Assembly: GCA_003731675.1 (NCBI GenBank)
Contig: RCNQ01000230.1
Span: 1 to 11,137 of the forward strand
DNA: 11,137 nucleotides
DNA from: Bacteroidetes/Chlorobi group bacterium ChocPot_Mid
GTDB lineage: Bacteria; Bacteroidota; Ignavibacteria; Kapaibacteriales; UBA2268
Reading direction: 5' to 3'
Shown here in pieces: positions 1-5,368 of this stretch. The stretch's first letter is position 1, and the number at the start of each line of letters is the position of its first letter. Made by a program: the position numbers and the translations under genes. The notes beneath the pieces are model-generated. The model was not told the origin of the DNA. It saw only the letters and a program-made list of their open reading frames with translations, and did not search any database.

Positions 1-2
1 AA

Positions 3-515
3 GCTGTGATTGATGGGGTTAAGAAATTTCCTATGGTCAATGTAAGTGTTGATGAGAAAAATATAGTTCGTTACAGAAGAATCAACTTAGGTTTTGCAAC
101 AGCTCTCGATGATGGCAACCTTATTGTACCTGTTATCCGCAATGCAGATGATTTGGGCATAATCGGTCTTGCAAGACAAATATACGACTTGTCCACAAGA
201 GCAAGAACCAAGAAACTGAACCCTGATGATATTCAAGGCGGTACAATTACTTTGACAAATGTAGGTACTTTTGGAACATTGTTCGGTACTCCGGTTATTA
301 ATCAACCTCAGACTGCAATAATCGGTGTCGGAGCAATAAAGAAAAGACCCGTTGTTATGGAAATAGATGGTGAAGACCACATTGTCGTTAGGTATATGAT
401 GTATACTTCCATTACTTATGACCACAGGGTGATAGACGGAATGCTTGCTGGTCAATGCCTTGCCGCTATCGTGCAAAGTTTGGAAAGTATGAATAAAGAG
501 AGTATCAAGCTTTGA
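3..515 (+). CDS. 2-oxo acid dehydrogenase complex, dihydrolipoyl acyltransferase (E2), C-terminal part; 5' end outside window
   Basis: This is the catalytic acyltransferase core of an E2 subunit, which moves the acyl group from lipoate to CoA in a pyruvate, 2-oxoglutarate or branched-chain dehydrogenase complex in the cytoplasm. The frame is open from base 3, and the gtg at base 6 is an internal valine codon, so the lipoyl and peripheral-subunit-binding domains lie upstream of the window. Visible family marks are the FPMVNVSVD stretch near the start, GGTITLTNVGTFGTLFGTP, the INQPQTAIIGVGAIKKRPVV segment, and the active-site motif DHRVIDG, whose catalytic His is codon 423-425 and Asp is codon 435-437. 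The C-terminus is complete and is followed by an intrinsic terminator. The GTLFGTP variant and KKRPVV occur in both 2-oxoglutarate and branched-chain E2s, so the substrate is left open. Confidence 0.93.
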   Translation, partial: AVIDGVKKFPMVNVSVDEKNIVRYRRINLGFATALDDGNLIVPVIRNADDLGIIGLARQIYDLSTRARTKKLNPDDIQGGTITLTNVGTFGTLFGTPVINQPQTAIIGVGAIKKRPVVMEIDGEDHIVVRYMMYTSITYDHRVIDGMLAGQCLAAIVQSLESMNKESIKL

Positions 516-542
516 TTTCTGTTGATTAAATTGAAATTATTT

Positions 543-579
543 ATGCCATAATGTAATGATTCATTGTGGCATTTTTATT
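543..579 (+). terminator. Intrinsic terminator of the E2 gene
   Basis: An 11-bp stem pairs 543-553 with 562-572 around an 8-nt loop, with one G-U pair, and is followed at once by a T-rich run (tttttattgtatttt). It begins 28 bases after the E2 stop. A GTG at 566 in the archease frame lies inside the 3' arm, which argues against starting archease there. Confidence 0.85.
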
Positions 580-589
580 GTATTTTAAG

Positions 590-1000
590 ATGATTGAAAA
601 ATTTAAAATATTACCACATCAGGCAGATGTTAGAATATTAGCTCAGGGTAGCAACAAGGAAAATCTTTTTCGAGCGGCTCTAAAAGGTCTTTGTAAAGTT
701 ATGTTGCAGGACAAAGAAATCAAACAACCTTCGATAATTAAACAAATTACGGTTAAATCAACAGATTTAACAGGGCTTTTGATTGACTTTTTATCTGAAG
801 TTTTATCTTTGTCACATCAATACAAAGTATTATTTTGCGAAGTTAATTTTGAGAAATTAACGGAAAGTTATTTGAAAGCTGAAATAAAAGGAATAGAAGT
901 TCAAGGATTTGATGAAGATGTTAAAGCAGTAACTTATCACGAAGCAAATGTTGTTCTTATTGATGGTGTATTTCAAACTGTGATTGTTCTTGACATTTAA
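590..1000 (+). CDS. Archease family protein
   Basis: This is a 136-residue protein of the archease family (old DUF101), whose members bind metal and act as a cofactor protein for the RNA ligase RtcB, helping its guanylylation and turnover during tRNA splicing or RNA repair. Family marks are the N-terminal LPHQADVRILAQG (family pattern HTADV with its acidic metal ligand), an LLIDFLSEVLSL helix in the middle, and the C-terminal VKAVTYHEANV followed by a terminal VLDI, which carries the last conserved Asp. The length matches the usual 135-145 residues. I chose the ATG at 590. An in-frame GTG at 566 would add eight residues but falls inside the E2 terminator hairpin. The SD is weak (ttttaag). No rtcB gene is in the window, so pairing with RtcB comes from family knowledge only. 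Confidence 0.88.
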   Translation: MIEKFKILPHQADVRILAQGSNKENLFRAALKGLCKVMLQDKEIKQPSIIKQITVKSTDLTGLLIDFLSEVLSLSHQYKVLFCEVNFEKLTESYLKAEIKGIEVQGFDEDVKAVTYHEANVVLIDGVFQTVIVLDI

Positions 1001-1034
1001 AAGTGTTAAGATAATATTCAATGAATATTCTATA

Positions 1035-1123
1035 CGTCTCTGTTTCTTTGCGTCTTTGCTTAGAATTCTTTATTTGTTTAACCACAAAGAGCAAAGAGAT
1101 TGTACACAAAGTTCACAAAGGAG
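1035..1123. repeat. Intergenic repeat-like element with imperfect inverted arms of the CTTTGCGTCTTTG / CAAAGAGCAAAGAG type
   Basis: The left part (1038-1060) reads ctctgtttctttgcgtcttt. The right part (1081-1123) reads accacaaagagcaaagagat followed by further cacaaag units at 1104-1120. The two sides are imperfectly complementary around an AT-rich centre. This wording (accacaaag... and ctttgcgtctttg) looks like a dispersed intergenic repeat seen in many environmental bacterial genomes. It is followed at 1141-1202 by two low-complexity stretches, a ttttgctt-type repeat and tandem aaaattgt units. The 212 bases between archease and the aminotransferase hold nothing else I can name, and reading frames across it have no protein-like character. 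Confidence 0.5.
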
Positions 1124-1212
1124 AAAAATCAAATGCTCAGTTAAACTTTTTGCTTTCAGCTTTTGCTTTTTTAAAAAATTGAAAATTGTAAAATTGTAAA
1201 ATATAGGAAAAT

Positions 1213-2376
1213 ATGAAAGTACCATTATTAGATTTGAAATTACAGTATAATTCCATTAAGGAAGACGTCGAGAAAGCAATGCTTGAAGTAGCCCGTTCCC
1301 AAATGCTGATTTTAGGAAAAGAAGTTGAAAACATTGAAAAATCCTTAGCTGATTATTTAGGTGTGAAATATGCTATCGGATGTTCAAGCGGAACAGATGC
1401 TCTTTTGATGGCACTTATGGCTCTTGACATAAAACCAGGTGATGAAATCATAATCCCTACTTATTCATTTTTTGCTACTGCAGGTGTGGTAGCAAGATTG
1501 AATGCAATTCCGGTATTTGTTGACAGCAACCCAGTTACTTTTAATATAGAACCATCATTAATTAAGAATGCCATCACATCAAGAACAAAAGCTATAATGC
1601 CCGTGCATTTATATGGACAGTGTGCCGACATGGAACCGATTATGGCAATTTCCAGAGAATATAATATACCCGTTATTGAAGACGGTGCGCAGGCAATTGG
1701 TTGTCAATACAAAGATGGCAGAATGGCTGGAGCTTTCGGATTAATGGGATGCTTTTCATTTTATCCGACAAAAAATCTCGGAGGTTTTGGTGACGGAGGA
1801 TTGGTCGTTACAAATGATGAACAACTTGCTGACAAATTAAAAAAGATGAGAAATCATGGTATGCATCCGAAATACTATCATGGTTTCATTGGAGGCAATT
1901 TTAGATTAGATGCACTTCAGGCGGCTGTATTGAATGTCAAATATCCTCATTTAGAAAGCTGGCACGAAGGTAGAAGAAAAAATGCCGCACTTTATACCAA
2001 ATATTTCATTGAATCAGGATTAGCTGAAGCTGAAGGGATACTTGAGTTTAATGAAAAAAATAAAGTCCGCCTTCCGAAACCTGTTTACAAAGAAATAAAT
2101 CATAGAAATTATCACATTTACAATCAATACGTGATTCATGTTCAAAAGCGTGATGAATTAAGGCAATATTTGGGTGAGAAAGAAATTGGCACAGAAGTAT
2201 ATTATCCTGTACCGTTCCACAGGCAAGAGTGTTTCAAATATTTGAATCCAAAAGACGAACAATTTCCCGTAGCAAACGCTCTTTCGGAACAGACAATTGC
2301 ACTGCCGATATTTCCGGAGTTGACTGAAGAACAGATTAGATATGTTGTGGAGATGATAAAAGAGTTTTATTTATAA
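1213..2376 (+). CDS. DegT/DnrJ/EryC1/StrS family PLP-dependent sugar aminotransferase
   Basis: This 387-residue, fold-type I aminotransferase is of the kind that uses glutamate to aminate nucleotide-linked keto-sugars for O-antigen, capsule or glycan synthesis. Family marks in order are PLLDLKLQY at residues 4-12, the phosphate-binding SSGTDAL at 58-64, EDGAQAIG at 156-163 (Asp157 and Gln160 contact the cofactor) and SFYPTKNLGGFGDGG at 182-196, where Lys187 is the predicted Schiff-base lysine. GGNFRLDALQAAVL is the conserved substrate and dimer region, and YYPVPFHRQECF lies near the C-terminus. The length is typical. The start is supported by aggaaaat just upstream of the ATG. No glycosyltransferases or sugar-nucleotide enzymes lie next to it, so the sugar cannot be named. 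The last codons overlap on the opposite strand with the end of a PAP2-like gene remnant. Confidence 0.93.
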   Translation: MKVPLLDLKLQYNSIKEDVEKAMLEVARSQMLILGKEVENIEKSLADYLGVKYAIGCSSGTDALLMALMALDIKPGDEIIIPTYSFFATAGVVARLNAIPVFVDSNPVTFNIEPSLIKNAITSRTKAIMPVHLYGQCADMEPIMAISREYNIPVIEDGAQAIGCQYKDGRMAGAFGLMGCFSFYPTKNLGGFGDGGLVVTNDEQLADKLKKMRNHGMHPKYYHGFIGGNFRLDALQAAVLNVKYPHLESWHEGRRKNAALYTKYFIESGLAEAEGILEFNEKNKVRLPKPVYKEINHRNYHIYNQYVIHVQKRDELRQYLGEKEIGTEVYYPVPFHRQECFKYLNPKDEQFPVANALSEQTIALPIFPELTEEQIRYVVEMIKEFYL

Positions 2377-2525
2377 TCTAAATATTAGATAAATCAACAC
2401 AACAAATAATGGTAACCAGAATAATGTTGTACTAATCCAAAACATTAAAGTGTCAAGGAACAGGAGCAATTCATTCCATTTATCATCAATAATATTTTTA
2501 TGTCAAGAGATTGTAAAAAATCCAT
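2371..2525 (-). pseudogene. PAP2-family membrane phosphatase, N-terminal remnant with a frameshift (copy A)
   Basis: From an ATG at 2525 the minus strand reads MDFLQSLDIKILLMINGMNC and then runs to a stop at 2445-2447 (26 codons). A one-base shift at about 2462 continues into LFLDTLMFWISTTLFWLPLF and a further hydrophobic tail, ending at a TAA at 2371-2373. Together the two frames look like the first 50 or so residues of a PAP2 phosphatase of the undecaprenyl-pyrophosphate phosphatase kind: a short amphipathic start, INGMN followed by FLD, then FWIS and FWLPLF of the first membrane segment. A full PAP2 protein has about 180-200 residues and carries its phosphatase motifs later, so this piece cannot be active. 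One missing C in the ctcctg stretch would explain the shift. The family is recognised by eye, hence the moderate confidence. Confidence 0.6.
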
Positions 2526-2526
2526 A
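2457..2526. repeat. Direct repeat, copy A (70 bp; partner at 3880-3949)
   Basis: It matches 3880-3949 at 65 of 70 positions in the same orientation. The block corresponds to the first 23 codons of the PAP2-like reading frame and ends sharply at its 3' side. The pair brackets the cytochrome gene and the 47-codon ORF, about 1.4 kb. Confidence 0.85.
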
Positions 2527-2568
2527 TTTTGGCTACTACGTCCTCTATATTCTAAATTGATAAATTAA

Positions 2569-2594
2569 CAAGCCCTTCGGGGAGGAAGGGCTTG
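2569..2594 (-). terminator. Terminator hairpin downstream of the cytochrome gene
   Basis: A perfect 10-bp stem pairs 2569-2578 (caagcccttc) with 2585-2594 around a 6-nt loop, 23 bases beyond the cytochrome stop. On the minus strand it is followed by ttaattt, a weak T tract. It also faces the converging aminotransferase gene, although the PAP2 remnant lies between. Confidence 0.75.
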
Positions 2595-2617
2595 AAATTG
2601 ATACTTAGCTAAAAAAA

Positions 2618-3487
2618 TCAATTTGGATATTTAGTTGTATCGGCTAATGCTTTATATAGATTTTTGAAATCAGTTATTGTGCCTGCTGTTGCTTTCATTG
2701 AAGAACCTAATTGACCAAATTTCATTTTATGTTGCAATTCATTAGGTTTTGTTCTTGCGAATTTACCAACAGTCATTCCAGTTGTTCCATCTAAATTTGG
2801 AATTTGTTTACCATCTGCACCATGGCAAATTGCACATTTTGCTGTATAAAATGTATTACCAGCAGTAGCATCTCCATCTTTGCCTATATTTGAATAAGTG
2901 GCAGTACCTGTTGGATAAGTGCCAGAATAAGTAGCATCATACAATTTGGTAACGTCCAAAGCCTCAGTTTTAAGGAATTTTACAATATCCCAAATTTGTG
3001 CGTCTGTTAATATTTTTGAGAAATCAGGCATTTGGTCGCCAATTGTCGAATTTGTAGCTGGATCATATGTTGACAAATCTGCGGAAATGTCTCTTCTTGA
3101 TTTTCCTAAACCTTTTTTAATGGCATCAAATAATGCTTGAGGTGTTAGATTTGAGGCAGTTGTTCTTAAATTTCTGTCAGCAACATTTGGTCTTGTTGTT
3201 TTTGGAGCTCTATTATTATAAGAACCGTTTCTTCCCATCAAATCCCAAGCATGGCATTGTTTGCATCTAAAGAAATCTGCTGATGCATTGAGTTTAGTAA
3301 TATTTGCATTTGTTTGATCAAAACCTGTTTCAGTTGCCCAGAATTTATCAAACAACATTCCACCTTTGATACCATCTGCATTAGTATATGCAACTGGATC
3401 GGCTGCTGGAGGATTAGTAGTGTTATCATCACTACAACTAATTAACGTAATTGCTAAAAAAGCAATTAGCAAAAAATAGTACTTCAT
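2618..3487 (-). CDS. Di-haem c-type cytochrome lipoprotein
   Basis: This 289-residue exported electron carrier has a lipoprotein signal, MKYYFLLIAFLAITLISC, with the lipidated Cys predicted at 18, and a flexible SDDNTTNPPAAD linker after it. Two haem c sites are visible: CKQCH at 75-79 and CAICH at 218-222. GDQMPDF at 150-156 is the usual distal-Met region of the first class I-like domain, followed by a DAQIWDIVKFLK helix. In the second domain Met255 or Met264 could be the axial ligand. I chose the second in-frame ATG (3487) because it begins exactly at the signal peptide and follows gaaagg. The longer start at 3514 would put nine polar residues in front. It probably sits on the outer face of the inner membrane or on the outer membrane. 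Its redox partner is not visible. The terminator at 2569-2594 follows. Confidence 0.9.
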   Translation of the reverse strand: MKYYFLLIAFLAITLISCSDDNTTNPPAADPVAYTNADGIKGGMLFDKFWATETGFDQTNANITKLNASADFFRCKQCHAWDLMGRNGSYNNRAPKTTRPNVADRNLRTTASNLTPQALFDAIKKGLGKSRRDISADLSTYDPATNSTIGDQMPDFSKILTDAQIWDIVKFLKTEALDVTKLYDATYSGTYPTGTATYSNIGKDGDATAGNTFYTAKCAICHGADGKQIPNLDGTTGMTVGKFARTKPNELQHKMKFGQLGSSMKATAGTITDFKNLYKALADTTKYPN

Positions 3488-3517
3488 ATTAAACCTTTCA
3501 ATTAAATTATACAAACT

Positions 3518-3531
3518 GCCACTTTTGTGGC
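3518..3531 (-). terminator. Short hairpin between the 47-codon ORF and the cytochrome gene
   Basis: A 5-bp perfect stem, gccac/gtggc, with a tttt loop (aaaa on the minus strand) lies 25-38 bases beyond the stop of the 47-codon ORF and 30 bases before the cytochrome start. It has no clear T tract on the minus strand, so it may be an attenuator or an mRNA-processing structure rather than a terminator. Confidence 0.35.
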
Positions 3532-3555
3532 TTTAAAATTCATTTTAAAAACTTT

Positions 3556-3699
3556 TTACACAACCGGCGGCACCACTCCACCCGCATTTACCACCGCAAT
3601 ATTGCTTGCTCCGCTGGTTTCACTGCCTTTTCTGGCTTTTACATAGTTTGCAAGCCACGCAATAAAATCAGCGTCTTTTGTAGGAAAATAGTTAGCCAT
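3556..3699 (-). CDS. Small hypothetical protein (47 aa), possibly a truncated member of a multi-copy family
   Basis: The reading frame starts at ATG 3699 and encodes 47 residues beginning MANYFPTKDADFIAWLANYV and ending AGGVVPPVV. The first 24 residues resemble the start of a bacterial small-protein family that opens with FPxxDAxFxAW(L/V)xNF, from my recollection of the pattern. Such proteins are usually much longer, so this may be a cut-down copy. The C-terminal half has a clearly higher GC content than its surroundings (ccggcggcaccactccaccc on the plus strand), unlike neighbouring genes. A gggaga stretch lies just upstream of the start, inside a small ttggg/cccaa hairpin, and TAAATTTG with a TTTG 21 bases before it gives a possible Bacteroidetes-type promoter. 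It lies 68 bases before the cytochrome gene on the same strand. I assign no function. Confidence 0.5.
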   Translation of the reverse strand: MANYFPTKDADFIAWLANYVKARKGSETSGASNIAVVNAGGVVPPVV

Positions 3700-3717
3700 C
3701 TTGGGGAATCTCCCAAA

Positions 3718-3830
3718 TTTATTCAAGAAAATTACAATATTTCAAAAGAAAAACTCCAAGTTTCCAAAGAAAACAACAAGTTCTCTCTGCAAAATTACGA
3801 TTTTCCGAAGAAAAAAACAAAAAGATTTTC
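3718..3830 (-). repeat. Imperfect tandem units in the leader of the 47-codon ORF
   Basis: Read on the minus strand, three related units of about 22-25 bases follow each other: TCTTCGGAAAATCGTAATTT, TCTTTGGAAACTTGGAGTTT and TTTTGAAATATTGTAATTTT. They share the pattern TcTTygGAAAntngnanTTTt. The rest of 3700-3867 is AT-rich with no gene. The regularity could reflect slippage or a conserved leader of a multi-copy family. Confidence 0.4.
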
Positions 3831-3867
3831 AAGAATATTTTAAATGTTCTTTTCGTTTATTCTCTAA

Positions 3868-3948
3868 TTAAAATTTAAGGGAACAGGAGCAATTCATTCC
3901 GTTTATCATCAATAATATTTTTATGTCAAGTGATTGGATATAATCCAT
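3868..3948 (-). pseudogene. PAP2-family N-terminal remnant or 26-codon microprotein (copy B)
   Basis: The frame from ATG 3948 reads MDYIQSLDIKILLMINGMNC then SCSLKF and stops, 26 codons in all. It matches copy A in the first 23 codons with two conservative replacements (F/Y, L/I) and two silent changes, and carries the same frameshifted SCS sequence. After the stop there is no further PAP2-like sequence in any frame, so this copy is cut shorter than copy A. It starts 20 bases after the MFS stop with a good SD (aaagga, 6-base spacing), so its ancestor was probably translated in an operon after the MFS gene. It is either a dead gene start or, since both copies keep the same 26-codon length, a retained small hydrophobic peptide. 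Confidence 0.55.
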
Positions 3949-3949
3949 A
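3880..3949. repeat. Direct repeat, copy B (70 bp; partner at 2457-2526)
   Basis: It has five mismatches to copy A over 70 bases, in the same orientation. Similarity drops sharply beyond ggaacagg on the low-coordinate side, which marks a recombination or truncation point. Confidence 0.85.
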
Positions 3950-3968
3950 ATCATCCTTTAATATCTTA

Positions 3969-5162
3969 TCACTTTGCAACTTCTAAAGTTGGCTTATGTA
4001 CAAATAGTAAAATAAAAATAAATACCATGAAACTCATTAGTGATGTTAATATAAAAGTTGTTGATGCACCGTATATGCTCCATATTAATCCAGCAAATGC
4101 ACTTGCAATCATCAATGATATACTTTGCAGAGAAACAAATAATCCAATAGCAGTACCTGTTTCCTCCTTTTTCACAAGATTAGTAAACCATGCTTTAGAA
4201 ATTCCTTCTGTTGCCGCCATGTAAATACCATATATTCCGAAAACGATATAAAAAGTAATATTTGTTTCAGCATTTGCAATTAAGAAATAAGTCGCAGAAT
4301 ATAAAACCAAACCGATTAAAAAAACTGTTTTCATATTAACCCGGTCAGCCAATAATCCAAAGGGATAAGATGTTATTGCATAAATCACATTAAAAAATAC
4401 ATAAACCATTAAAGCTGTATTTTCACTTCCTGTCGCTTCTTTTACTTTTAGTAACAATAACATATCCGAACTGTTAAATAATGCAAAAATTATAAGAGGA
4501 ATAAGCAGTTTACGGTATTCAGGAGTTGCTTTTTTCCAGTACTTTAAAAAAGAAAAGAAACCGGTTGTACTTTTACCTTGTTTAGGAATAAATGTTTTTT
4601 CCTTTAATAAGAAAGTAATTAAGACTGCAAATATTCCCGGGATAAAAGCCAAATAAAATAATAATGTTATTTCATTTGGATAAAAGTACAAAAACAATAT
4701 TGCAATAATGGGACCAAAAACAGCTCCGAGTGTATCGAACCCACGATGCAAACCAAATACTTGTCCTTTTGTTTCAGGCGTTGCTTCGGCTGATAATAGG
4801 GCATCTCTCGAAGCAGTTCTTATTCCTTTTCCAAATCTATCTGTTGTACGGACAAAAAATATCCAGATTGGAAGATTAATTATAACCATTAAGGGTTTAG
4901 AAATAGCTGAAAGGAAGTATCCCCAACGAATAAATGGTAATCTTTTTCCGATATTATCAGACCAATTACCAAAATACCCTTTGCTTAGTCCTGCCGTTGC
5001 CTCTGCAACACCTTCCAAAATTCCAATGAGTAAAACAGAAAACCCAATGTTTCTCAAATAAACCGGGATAATTGGATACAGCATTTCACTCGCTATGTCG
5101 GCAAACATACTAACAAAAGAAAGAATCCAAACTGCCTTAGTTATATTTTTTTGTTTACTCAT
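3969..5162 (-). CDS. Major facilitator superfamily transporter
   Basis: This 397-residue inner-membrane transporter has the twelve hydrophobic segments expected of MFS proteins. Characteristic stretches are MFADIASEMLYPIIPVYL at 19-36, GNWSDNIGKR at 65-74 (the loop 2-3 motif A), DRFGKGIRTASRDALLSA at 108-125, which marks a particular MFS subgroup, GLHRGFDTLGAVFGP at 137-151, and a second motif-A-like FGLLADRVNMKT in the C-terminal half. Length and motifs indicate an intact gene. The substrate cannot be read from the sequence. The gene begins 22 bases after the stop of an enolase 3' remnant and is followed 20 bases later by a PAP2-like start, so it was probably cotranscribed with enolase. That makes a role in a fluoride response possible, but this is inference. 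The leader carries repeated aaaagat units and a weak SD. Confidence 0.9.
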   Translation of the reverse strand: MSKQKNITKAVWILSFVSMFADIASEMLYPIIPVYLRNIGFSVLLIGILEGVAEATAGLSKGYFGNWSDNIGKRLPFIRWGYFLSAISKPLMVIINLPIWIFFVRTTDRFGKGIRTASRDALLSAEATPETKGQVFGLHRGFDTLGAVFGPIIAILFLYFYPNEITLLFYLAFIPGIFAVLITFLLKEKTFIPKQGKSTTGFFSFLKYWKKATPEYRKLLIPLIIFALFNSSDMLLLLKVKEATGSENTALMVYVFFNVIYAITSYPFGLLADRVNMKTVFLIGLVLYSATYFLIANAETNITFYIVFGIYGIYMAATEGISKAWFTNLVKKEETGTAIGLFVSLQSISLMIASAFAGLIWSIYGASTTFILTSLMSFMVFIFILLFVHKPTLEVAK

Positions 5163-5184
5163 TGTTTTATCTTTTATCTTTTAT

Positions 5185-5367
5185 TTAACAATTTTTAAAT
5201 GCTTTCTTTCCTGCAAACTTAGCGGCTTTACCAAGTTCATTCTCTATTCTCATAAGCTGATTGAACTTTTCAATACGCTCGCCGCGGCAGCCGCTACCTG
5301 TTTTCAAATGTCCTGCATTAACGGCAACAGTAAGGTCTGCAATGAAACTATCAATAGTTTTTTCTCT
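5185..5367 (-). pseudogene. eno: Enolase, C-terminal remnant (about 60 codons)
   Basis: On the minus strand the frame ending at the TAA 5185-5187 reads DSFIADLTVAVNAGHLKTGS, then RGERIEKFNQLMRIENELG and KFAGKKAFKNC. This is the unmistakable C-terminus of enolase (family pattern TFIADLAVATNAGQIKTGS ... ER..KYNQLLRIEEELG), including the KTGS lysine that contacts the substrate. The preceding SHRSGE motif and the other 360 or so residues are missing: just upstream the sequence runs straight into the stop of the histidine kinase (5369-5371). No start codon or expression signal of its own is visible, so it is a gene relic. Enolase makes phosphoenolpyruvate and is inhibited by fluoride; its genes appear in fluoride-riboswitch regulons. 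The intact MFS gene follows 22 bases later. Confidence 0.88.
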
Positions 5368-5368
5368 A

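Noticed and set aside
566..589. GTG at 566 as the archease start
   Set aside because: It lies in the 3' arm of the E2 terminator, and the family begins at about the ATG 590.
984..1199. 71-codon plus-strand frame between archease and the aminotransferase
   Set aside because: It crosses the repeat-like element and low-complexity stretches, and the translation is Phe/Lys/Leu-rich without protein character or an SD.
3238..3432. 64-codon minus-strand frame inside the cytochrome gene
   Set aside because: It is a shadow of the cytochrome reading frame, which has both haem motifs and a lipoprotein signal.
3721..3835. CRISPR-like array upstream of the 47-codon ORF
   Set aside because: The units are too degenerate, are adjacent without spacers, and no cas genes are present.
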